This document shows positions 52,574 to 61,741 of a DNA stretch of 64,000 nucleotides, one piece after another. The DNA is from Trichosphaerium sp. ATCC 40318 (taxonomy: Eukaryota > Discosea > Flabellinia > Trichosidae): assembly GCA_038496445.1 (NCBI GenBank), contig JALMLS010000062.1:674870-738869 (forward strand), given 5' to 3'. The notes below the pieces were generated by a model that worked only from the letters and a program-made list of their open reading frames with translations, did no database searches and had not been told where the DNA came from. Within the stretch, counting starts at the first letter, position 1; every line of letters begins with the position of its first letter. Made by a program: the position numbers and the translations under genes.

Positions 52574-54045
52574 ATGGAAACTGGACGCTTTATTTCAAGA
52601 ATTAACAACCCAAGCTCTGGATTTTTGCCTTTGGACTTGTTTCCAGAGGCGCATTACACTTTCCCGGCTTTGAGCACTCCTTCGTTGGTTAAACGAAGCT
52701 TGTGAGCAAACTACTTTCACCGAAGCCCACACCAACAACGTATGGCTAACAAACACGCACTAAGTAGTTGTACTGATGACATTTATAGACAAATAAGCGC
52801 AAGAGATCAACATCGAGCGCGAACTCCCATGCTTCTAAGAGGAGAAGACAACGAACACCTGTGGCTCAACGCGACCCTGACGTACGTAACAAAAAAAGGA
52901 AATTGCTTTTTCTGCACCTTTTTTATGTATTCTTCACCTCACATCCATCACAACCAAACCTCACACTCATTTTAGACACTTGTTCCATTATCGGAGATGT
53001 TCATTGGTAATGCAGCGTACCCTGCTCGCGGATCTACAATCCCATTGAACTTGGCCAAGATTACGCCTCTTGGCTGGCACACCACCACGCCTCAGCCTCT
53101 TTGCTCTGTATTGAACAAGGATGGAGGCTCATACACGCTCCTGACGTGGCCTCTTGCAAGCCCTGGCGTTGCTGTTCAAGGCCATATAACAATTTTTCCT
53201 TGCTTGTACGACTGCAATCCTGATAATACTGATGGTCCTTCGTTCTCGCCAGAGCTCAATTTTGGCACAAACCTTTCCATTTATTGGGACGAGAAGGCCA
53301 AGTCTATTGTCCTTCTCGGTGGCAAGGATTGGGGCAAGCTCTCTGACTATGCGCGCTCACACACGCAGTACAAGAGGGTACGTTTATCTTTTTTTTAAAC
53401 TATTATTATTATTGTTGCTTGTTTTCATTTTCTAAACAACCCTTCCCAACACTATATTATACTCACTCAACTCTTTAGAGCAATCTTCCTAGACACCTTT
53501 GGAATTATTTGGTCATTGTGGTGGATGTACTAGGTGGTCGGTTTGTTTACAAGACTCAACCGTTCCGCAAGTTGTCTAACCGCCAATGGCGAAATGTCCG
53601 AAATAAGCCTGACAAGAACTGCATCGAAATTGGCGTTTTTGAGTACCGTGACATGGTGCACGTTAACGACAACCTCACTCGTGATGTTAATGCTTTTCTT
53701 CCTTTTTCTGCCGTGTATGGGTCGCTCACATGCCCTTCTTCGCCTGGTTTGCCATTGCCTGCGCCTCAGTCTGTCCCTGATACGACACCAAATGCTGTAT
53801 CTGCTGCACCTGGATCGCCTTGTGTATCGTCCCCTTCGACTGTGTCCTGCGATGACGATGCGTCACCTCCTTGTTCTACTGCCACATCGCAACCTCCACT
53901 CTCTCCTTCAACGTGTTCTTCTGATGAGGGAATTGCCCCTTCGTTCCCTTCCCTGTCTTCTTCCGACTCTGACATTTGGGATTTCTTGCAAGATGACAGC
54001 CAAACCTACTTTTCAAATTTTTTGGGTTTGGATGACCTCCAATAG
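52574..54045 (+). CDS. Possible transcription factor with acidic C-terminus
   Basis: Start ATG at 52574 (METGRFISRINNPSSGFLPL). A globular region follows: MFIGNAAYPARGSTIPLNLA, YTLLTWPLASPGVAVQGHIT, IYWDEKAKSIVLLGGKDWGK and NYLVIVVDVLGGRFVYKTQP, then FRKLSNRQWRNVRNK. The last about 110 residues are Ser/Pro-rich and end in an acidic, aromatic segment (DIWDFLQDDSQTYFSNFLGL) that looks like an activation domain. The globular part has many β-strand-like stretches and basic patches. This could be an immunoglobulin-like DNA-binding fold, but I do not recognise the family. The gene boundaries are well supported by frames and splice sites. Confidence 0.5.
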
Positions 54046-54219
54046 ACTTGACCTCTTCAAAACAATCTGTAAATAAAACCGTGTTGTATTGTAAAGGCGA
54101 TGTAGTTGTTATTTTTTTTTTTTTGGCTTGAGGATTGTGAAGGAACGCATTCAGTAATTTGTATTTTAAGTCTGGTTTTTCAACAAAACCGCCTGCGTAA
54201 CAAAATTCGTTAAACCACC

Positions 54220-54988
54220 ATGAGTCACACAGGTACTGCCAAGCTTAAACAGAACCTACTAGACCAATTGGAGCGGTTATTACAACAAAAGGCCGACTTG
54301 GACGAGTCAAAGGACGAACTTGACGACGATGAATACGAGGAGATGCTAAGCGATACAATGGAGCAATTAAAGGATTTTAGCGAGCAATTAGAGAAAATGA
54401 TATCAGGCGATATGACACTGGTGTCTGAGCTTGGTGCCATGCGTATGGTACATCTTTTCCGTTAAATAACACATGAAATGTGGTGTAATGGCAATAGTCG
54501 CACTAACTATTCGCTAGGCGCTTCAAGCTACTGTTTCAGATGCGTTCAAGACGACAGCTGTCATTAAACTGTTCGCCAAACGCGAACCAGGCCAACTGCG
54601 TAACAGACTCGCCGCGCTACAAGTAAGTTTGTTTATGATACAAAGCAACCGATTGATCGTTGGTACAGCGTGATCAAAAATTGGGAAAGTTGTCCGGTGA
54701 TGCGTATCAACAACAAGCTGTCGAAATTCTGGCAGCACTAAAAAAGTTGGGTGAAAAGGTAGGCATGTGGTTGTTCATTAGTTAATAATACCTTGTTTAG
54801 TTGACAACGCAAGAACAAGCATATCTATCCAGTCACATGACAGCATCTTTGCAACAATTTGAGCATGATGGCAGCATTGGTACATTTTGTTTTATCAAAA
54901 ACTGGATTTATTAACATTTTTAGCATCAACTTCAAAACAAGGTGTCTCCAACATAGCTGCTGCACATATTAAAAAAGCACAAAATTAA
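54220..54988 (+). CDS. LZIC: LZIC homologue with ICAT-like domain
   Basis: Start ATG at 54220. The protein reads KLKQNLLDQLERLLQQKADL (leucine zipper), DDDEYEEMLSDTMEQLKDF, MISGDMTLVSELGAM, AFKTTAVIKLFAKREPGQL, QQQAVEILAALKKLGEKLT and SSHMTASLQQFEHDGSI, stop at 54986-54988. It is collinear with vertebrate LZIC over its full length (about 190 residues). LZIC has an N-terminal coiled coil and a domain like ICAT, the β-catenin inhibitor. Its cellular role is poorly known. Five exons. Confidence 0.93.
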
Positions 54989-55263
54989 ATAAAAACCTCT
55001 TGTGAAGGTAAATCCATTTTATGTAAATTGTGGTGGAGTAAGTTACACATACACTACAAATCAATCAAGTTATCCACTCAAATTAATTCTGTTGTAAACA
55101 TTTTTCACAAAAAAAAAGAAAATTAATTGTTTATTATTGTGTTAACAACTTGGAAATAATTCACACAAACAGTGATGATAGTGAATTTCTATGTTCTTTT
55201 GTGTGACATGGGCAAATTTTGAGGTACTCAACTGAGTTGACAAGGAGCTTTTTGGAGCTGGGC

Positions 55264-55383
55264 TCAAAGTTGTGGCGTTTGCTTGTAGGCGTAAGCGAGT
55301 GCATTGCCCAATACTTGTTGGTTGTTGGATGCACCAGCAGTGACACCCTCCATAGGCAAGGGAGTTGGAGTAGGGTTGGGATC
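55264..55383 (-). pseudogene. Orphan 3' terminal exon of an unknown gene
   Basis: After an acceptor at 55384-55386, the minus strand reads DPNPTPTPLPMEGVTAGASN and then NQQVLGNALAYAYKQTPQL with a stop at 55264. The segment has protein-like composition and a clean end, but the DNA upstream is the repeat block and no partner exon could be firmly joined. It may be the remains of a gene cut by insertions. Confidence 0.3.
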
Positions 55384-55539
55384 CTACTTTTACTCCCCCT
55401 CCTTCCCTTCCTCCTATGCCTGGTACCAAACAGGTACAAAGCCCCCTGCAACAAATTCCACTACCAAGTCCACCAAAAGCAAACCACAGACTTCGTGTCA
55501 GAAAGAACTACTATAACAGGGCTGAAATTAAATAAGGCT

Positions 55540-56400
55540 TTTTTTGCAAAAGCCTTTTTTTTGCCACCAAATACAGCCTTATTTTTCATCAAATTGCCTT
55601 GTTTTTGCCAAAAAAAAAGCAAATATGAGGCATTGCCTTGTAATTTTGGGCTTTGGAGCCTCATATTTGGGCTAAATAGCAAGCAACTGGTTCACTAATT
55701 AGCCTTAAAATAGCCTGCATTGTTGGTCCAATAATGCCTCATTTTTAGTGCAACAATAAGGCATTTTTGCCCTCAATTTTTGGGCATAACCCAAACACCA
55801 TATACTCATAAAACAAGGCTTTATATAGACATACAATAATGATTCATTTATTAAAGTACAGTACACAAAACACAAAAAACTTCAATGTCCTCCATGTGAA
55901 AAAACCTTTAGCTAGAAAAAAAAATTAACAAAGTATTGGTATAATTTTCGCGGACTGGAAAAATGGTTTAAAGTACCTGTACTCTTGTTGTAGGTGCACT
56001 TGGGTGCTGCGGTTCGAATGGAGGCGGTTTCGTTAGAATCCATAAAATACTAAGCGCATGGTGACACTGTCTATATAAAACGTCAGTAGTAAATGGAAAA
56101 AAATGTTTAGGAAGTGTTAGTGTGGTGGAGACTTACTTTAAACCAATGCATCCTTAATGTACAATGTGTACACAACCAATGCCTAATTATTGCCTGTAAA
56201 TTTAAGGTTGGCAATGCATACAAAAAAATAGGGCAACAAAGCCTTATTTCAATGCCTGATTTTTGCCTTTGTTGCCATTGCCTTTGCAAGATCAGGCATT
56301 GCCATTTTTAAATGCCTGATTTTTGCCATCAATGCCTGATTTTAAAAAAATGCCTTCATATTTAAGGCAAAGCTTTGTTTAGTTTCAGCTCTGTAAAGAC
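55540..56400. repeat. Low-complexity block of recurring GCCT/TTTTTGCC words
   Basis: Words such as AATGCCTGATTTTTGCC, AATGCCTCATTTTT and AAGGCTTTTTTTGCC recur many times with either strand represented (for example 55545-55640, 55720-55770, 56200-56370). The block has no coding capacity and marks the left part of the AT-rich mobile-element region. Confidence 0.6.
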
Positions 56401-56477
56401 AATTTTAGCTCAGATGAATGGATTTCAGATAATGATTTTTATTTTGACTTGTAATATTTTTATCATGTAATATCCTA

Positions 56478-57575
56478 CAGTAGTAAAATCGGGAGTACGG
56501 ATAATGTATGGGTAGAGTACAGGTCAAAAAGTACAGATCCTGTACGGGTTTTGTACGGGTCAATAACTCCATTAAACCCCTTTTTAAAGACAATTATTGG
56601 ATTTGAGATTTTTTGCCTAATTCTTGCTTAAGTATTTACAATAAGGCAGAATTGGCAAAAAAAGCAGGTAAAATGGCAAAAACATGAAGTTGGTTGATAT
56701 AAACTGGGTTTATTGTGCTGTGGATGACAATAACCACACGTGCTACAATACACATATATCACATGTGTGCCAAAACCACAACCATCAGTATACACGTTGC
56801 AATCAAAAAAAAACATTTGGCCACGCAAATTTTGTTTGGATTTGTGCAATCAAAAAATCCTTTAAAAAATTACTGCAATGAAATGGCAGCTTGTAATCGT
56901 AAGGTACAAAAACATTTATTATTAATAGAAAAGGGTGTTTTAAGGTTATTAGGGCATTTATTAAAAAGTTTTGAGACAAACTTAATAAAGTACAAAATGT
57001 AGCTTTTTGCTGAATTTTGTTGTTTTATTGAATAACTTTGGTCTGCCTGTACAAACTGTTCAGAAAATGTACATTAGGTGGAATTAGGAACAATGCATGG
57101 TTTTGGTGGTTTGGGGCAACTCACCATTTTTAGGCAAAAACGACAGAAAATATGTATTTGGAGTAGTTTAAGGATATTATGGCCTAATAGCTCTATTAAA
57201 CCACTTTTTAAAGGTGATTATGGGTTTCAAGCATTTTTCTGAAATAGTTGTTAAGTTGTGGATATTAAGTTGGGTTTTAGGACAATTAAGACATGATGTC
57301 TAAAATATCTCCTCAAACAGGTCAAAAACATGGTCGTTTAGTGGTAATGGGGTTGTAATGTAATGTAATGTATTGTAATGTGTTGTAATGTAAATGTACT
57401 TGTAATAGTTAAGAAAACAATAAACCAATCCATCGTTTTTACTATTTTGTGTACACAATTATAACTGCCAACACATATTTTGACCCATACCTAACCCGTA
57501 CGGGTTCCGTACTTTTGACCCGTACTCAACCTGTACGGAACCTGTACTTTTGACCCGTACTTTCGACCCTAAATA
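56478..57575 (+). mobile_element. Non-autonomous element, first copy (incomplete right end)
   Basis: The left end is CAGTAGTAAAATCGGGAG at 56478, followed by TACGGGTCAA-type words. The core (about 56740-57482) repeats almost base for base at 58080-58826. The right side has about three units of the 35-base array (57482-57575) but lacks the expected terminal sequence. No transposase frame was seen. Confidence 0.65.
57482..57575 (+). repeat. 35-base tandem array, three units
   Basis: GACCC(A/G)TAC words start at 57482, 57517 and 57552, that is, every 35 bases, with one short extra unit at 57565. Each unit contains near-palindromes such as CCCGTACGGG. Confidence 0.85.
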
Positions 57576-57689
57576 TCTATTTTCTATCATTTTTGCCTTA
57601 AAAAGGGGCACCTAACACCAAACCACCACAAAACCATGCATTATACCTAATAGTGGGCCATACCTCATTTTTTAAAGGATTGGGCAACA

Positions 57690-57800
57690 GAACATCTTTA
57701 TCCTTCCATCTTGGTGGTTTCAATTCCAAACTTATCCACTATTGCCAACAACTTTAAGGCCTTTTTGTGATCCAAGCACCTCTCCACTGCTTTGAGGTAA
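57690..57800 (+). mobile_element. Short LINE-like relic, inverted relative to 59690-59800
   Basis: The plus strand here (CATCTTGGTGGTTTCAATTC, then ATTGCCAACAACTTTAAGG) matches the reverse complement of 59730-59790. Both come from the same element in opposite orientation. Confidence 0.6.
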
Positions 57801-57825
57801 GTTGCAGTACTGGAATCGGGATTTT

Positions 57826-58015
57826 GACCCGTACTAAACCCGTACGGAACCCGTACTTTTGACCCGTACTTAACCCGTACGGGTTCCGTACTTTTGACCC
57901 GTACAAAACCCGTACGGAACCCGTACTTTTGACCCGTACTTAACCCGTACGGGTTCCGTATTGTTGACCCGTACTCTACCCGTACGGGTTACGTACGGGA
58001 TCCGTACGGGTAGAG
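57826..58015 (+). repeat. 35-base tandem array, left subterminal, five units
   Basis: GACCCGTAC starts at 57826, 57861, 57896, 57931 and 57966, exactly 35 bases apart. Units alternate between forms containing ACCCGTACGGAACCCGTAC and ACCCGTACGGGTTCCGTAC. Confidence 0.92.
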
Positions 58016-58825
58016 TACAATTAAATAGTATGAAAAATTGTAATTATTGGATACAGAATATACTCCTCTTTTTTCCATACAATGTATGTGTACACATATA
58101 TCACATGTGTGCCAAAACCACAACCATCAGTATATACTTGCAATCAAAAAAAAAATTTGGCCATCAAATTTTGTTTGGATTTGGCGATCAAAAAATCCAA
58201 AAAAAAATTACTGCAATTAAATGGCAGCTTGTAATCGTAAGGTACAAAAACATGTATTATTAATAGATGAGGGTGTTTTAAGGTTATTAGGGCATTTACT
58301 TAAAAAGTAGAGGAGAAAACTTAATAAAGTGCAAAATGTAGCTTTTTGCTGAATTTTGTTGTTTTATTGAATAACTTTGGTCTGACTGTACGAACTGCTC
58401 AGAAAATGTAGCATTAGGTATATTTAGGTACAATGCATGGTTTCATGATGGTTTGGGGATCAGCTCACCATTTTTAGGCAAAAACGACAGAAAATATGTA
58501 TTTGGAGTAGTTTAAGGCTATTATGGCCTAATAGCTCTATTAAACCACTTTTTAAAGGCGATTATGGGTTTCAAGCATTTTTCTGAAATAGTTGTTAAGT
58601 TGTGGATATTAAGTTGGGTTTTAGGACAATTAAGACATGATGTCTAAAATATCTCCTCAAACAGGTCAAAAACATGGCCGTTTAGTGGTAATGGGGTTGT
58701 AATGTAATGTAATGTATTGTAATGTGTTGTAATGTAAATGTACTTGTAATAGTTAAGAAAACAATAAACCAATCCATCGTTTTTACTATTTTGTGTAAAC
58801 AATTATAACTGCCAACACATATTTT

Positions 58826-59105
58826 GACCCGTACCTAACCCGTACGGGTTCCGTACTTTTGACCCGTACAAAACCCGTACGGAACCCGTACTTTTGACCC
58901 GTACTCAACCCGTACGGAACCCGTACTTTTGACCCGTACTCAACCCGTACGGAACCCGTACTTTTGACCCGTACTCTACCCGTATGGGTTCCGTACTTTT
59001 GACCCGGATTAAACCCGTACGTAACCCGTACTTCCGACCCATACAAAACCCGTACAGGATCCGTACTTTTTGACCCGTACTCTACCCGTACATTATCCGT
59101 ACTCC
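58826..59105 (+). repeat. 35-base tandem array, right subterminal, eight units
   Basis: GACCC starts at 58826, 58861, 58896, 58931, 58966, 59001, 59036 and 59072; the last step is 36. A period of 35 is not a multiple of three, so the open minus-strand frame across it is not likely to be a real protein. Confidence 0.93.
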
Positions 59106-59253
59106 CGATTTTACTACTGTGTGAGCTTTGTAGGAGTGTTGGCTATGAGGTAAGGTGCTGTTGGCTTTGAAGTAGTTGGTGAGGTCATCGACTGTGAGGT
59201 AGTGTTGGCTTTGAAGCAGTAAAGATATCAACTTTGTCAAATTACAAGTACTA

Positions 59254-59602
59254 TTAGTACCAATACCATTCTTCATTTGGTATTGATTCACATTGAGAAT
59301 TATCTATAATAAGAGCAACAAGTATGTTTTGTTGGTGCCAAAACATCACTTTGTGTGGGTGGAATCTCTTCATCAAAGAGGAAAGAATTCCTGCATTTCC
59401 ATACATACAATGTATAGCTTTTTCTTTGTTGTTTGAATATTTGAGAGTGTTTTCAGACCATCTGTTCAGTATGCTGGACAAGAAGCAGTTTGAGCATAAA
59501 TCTCCAAAGAATATCATGTGGTCTATTGATACCGTTAAAAGAACTATTTGTCTTGAGCATCTTGGAAACATTCCACTTTTTATCTATCATTGCTTGAAGT
59601 GA
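59254..59602 (-). mobile_element. Coding relic of a transposable element
   Basis: The minus-strand frame contains VALIIDNSQCESIPNEEW. A similar peptide (VAFNIDNSQCDWPLDEAKF) appears on the minus strand at about 61010-61070, so the two are fragments of one repeated coding sequence. No intact enzyme domain remains. Confidence 0.4.
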
Positions 59603-59656
59603 GAGGCCATAACATCTAAGGGTTTAGGTGTATTGTTTTTGACAATATCAGACACT

Positions 59657-59990
59657 TTAACATGCTTTTGGTTGGGAGGTACCTTGATATAGTGTGACAA
59701 CTCTAGTGTGTCTCAACCATAACAATGCTTTAAAGTTGTTGGCAATGGTGGAGATGTCTGGGACTGGCAGGCCACCTAGATGGAAAGATAAACAATTTTT
59801 AGAGCCTAAAGAGGAATAATTATGAGAATTGTTACATACTTTAGAAACATTGTTGATGTCATAGTAACCATAAAAAAGGAACCAATTAACAATGTTGTGC
59901 CATTGCCTGTCAATATGGATGAAAATAGCCAATGGTCTAGCAAAGTAAAGCACTTGGGACTGTGCGTATGTTCTCAAAATAGAATGTTTG
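59657..59990 (-). mobile_element. LINE-like reverse transcriptase 3' relic
   Basis: The minus-strand frame reads YFARPLAIFIHIDRQWHNIV, then FHLGGLPVPDISTIANNFKA and LLWLRHTRVVTLYQG. The GGLxxPDxxxxNxALxxxWLxR-like pattern is typical of the region after the reverse transcriptase in LINE ORF2. The frame is short and flanked by stops, so this is a decayed piece. Confidence 0.5.
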
Positions 59991-59994
59991 GCAC

Positions 59995-60360
59995 AGGGTA
60001 AAGTACAATTAAATAATATGGAAAATTGTAATTATTGGATACCCCTCTTTTTCCCATACAATAAAATATCTTCTCAAACAGATCAAAAACATGGTTGTTT
60101 AGTGGTAATGGGGTTGTAATGTAATGTAATTTATTGTAATAATGTAAATGTGCTTGTAATAGTTAAGAAAACAACAAACCAATCCATTGTTTTTACTATT
60201 TTGTGTACACAATTATAACTGCTGACACATATTTTGACCCATAACTCATAGAGGTTTTGTACTTTTTACACTGATTAAACACATACATGACCCATACTTT
60301 CAATCCATACAAGAGTACTCTACCTGTACATTATTAGTACTCCTGGTTTTACTACTGATT
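59995..60360 (+). mobile_element. Third, shortened copy of the array element
   Basis: AATTAAATAATATGGAAAAT and the block around GTTTAGTGGTAATGGGGTTG match the cores of the two larger copies. The right end (CTGGTTTTACTACTG) is the same terminal sequence with changes, ending near 60357. The 35-base array has decayed to scattered words. Confidence 0.6.
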
Positions 60361-61000
60361 TACCCTTATGCTTGAGCCTCAACTGCATGATAAATCAATG
60401 CAACAATGTGGCAGGAGCCAAGGCCACTTAGACATGATCAATAGATTTTCATCAGCCTCTGGCCTGTTTTTTAACATGTTCAAATGTTTTCAGATCAAAG
60501 GGGTAGACAACTTACAACAGACACTTTTCTACAGGTTCTGTACAGGTTTAGTACAGGTCAAAATCCGATTTCAGTACTGAATAGGGTAGGAAAGAGTGGG
60601 TTACCTTGTCCTGTATGTACCATGTTCAACTTTGAATGTTCTGTTGGAGACAACCCTTTTTTTTTTTTTTTGCAAAAAAAGGTGGGTTTATTGTGCTGTG
60701 GACAACAATAACCACATGTGCAATTTTAGTACAGAAGTTACATTGTTAGAATAAATGGTTTAAATCCCATTCTTCTGAGCTATCACTAGCTGAGCTTCAT
60801 AGTCTGAATAATATTTATATCTTTTTCTAGTAAATCTGCAAGTTACAGGGGAGATTGGTGGGGCATGATACTATTGATTTGAGTTTTTGCAAACATTGCT
60901 GTAGGTAATGGAGGAGGCTTGGGTGGAGGTAGGCCAGCACCCCAGTCTTCCCAAGAGTCTTTAAAGTCTGATAGCCAGTTAGTTGATTTCCAATAGTCAC

Positions 61001-61518
61001 CAGTACAAATAAACTTGGCTTCATCTAAGGGCCAATCACATTGTGAGTTGTCAATATTGAAAGCCACCAATACAGTAGTAAAATCAGGAGTACGGATAAT
61101 GTACAGGTAGAGTACGGGTCAAAAAGTACGGATTCCATACAGGTTTTGTATGGGTCGAAAGTACAGGTTTAATCTGTGTCAAAAGTACAGAACCTGTATG
61201 GGTTGAGTATGGATCAAAAGTATGGAACCCGTATGGGTTGAGTATGAATCAAAAGTACAGGTTCTGTACAGTAACAAATGCTACAACAATTGGATTAAAT
61301 CAGCTTCAAGTGTTAAATTTCCACCAACCCAAAAGTATGCTAAGGTTTCTAACATTGTCAAATTTAATACCCCCAAACCTGAAGATGTAATGTGGCCACC
61401 TACCCTACAATCCATGATCAATGACAGTTGGAAAGTCCACAAAATGCTCAAAAGTGCTAGTACCCTGCAGGGTATTAATAACCCTTTACATGCTATAGCT
61501 ATTGGTAAAATGTTATAA
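61001..61518. mobile_element. Left end of a fourth array element beside coding relics
   Basis: CAGTAGTAAAATCAGGAG at 61073 is the left terminus, followed by a degraded array (GTATGGGTTGAGTATG-type words) up to about 61275. After it a plus-strand frame (61281-61518) encodes FNTPKPEDVMWPPTLQSMIN and similar, with no recognised domain. Confidence 0.45.
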
Positions 61519-61741
61519 GCATCATGGTGAGAAAATATAAAAAAAATCATCCACTGACATCCAAACACTGGCTAATTGCCATGGTAGTAAAGTGAAGACA
61601 GCTAGAAGTAAAATCCTTTAGGAGATGTTGCATGCTTTGCTTAATTCTGGAAGCCTCCTTAAGACTACTGGTTGAGTGAAAATGATTACATTAGTGAGAA
61701 TCAACAGGATATTGAAAAGCTGCAAGATTTATTATTTTACA

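Larger units (their letters stand above)
57805..59119 (+). mobile_element. Non-autonomous element with imperfect terminal inverted repeats, full-length copy
   Basis: The left end reads CAGTACTGGAATCGGGA. The right end, on the other strand, reads CAGTAGTAAAATCGGGA; 14 of 17 bases agree. Just inside each end is a tandem array of 35-base units (57826-58015 and 58826-59105). The 800-base core has no long frame and is shared with the copy at 56478. The architecture fits a DNA transposon derivative with subterminal repeats. A target duplication could not be settled. Confidence 0.7.

Noticed and set aside
55461..55682. Minus-strand frame with KKKAFAKKALF-like words
   Set aside because: It is low-complexity translation of the GCCT/TTTTTGCC repeat block.
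58786..59046. Open minus-strand frame with repeated VRVEYGSKVRVPYG-like words
   Set aside because: It is a translation of the 35-base tandem array. The period is not a multiple of three and no start, splice or domain evidence supports a protein.
57826..59105. Regularly spaced direct repeats that could suggest a CRISPR array
   Set aside because: The units are contiguous with no unique spacers, there are no cas genes, and the context is eukaryotic.
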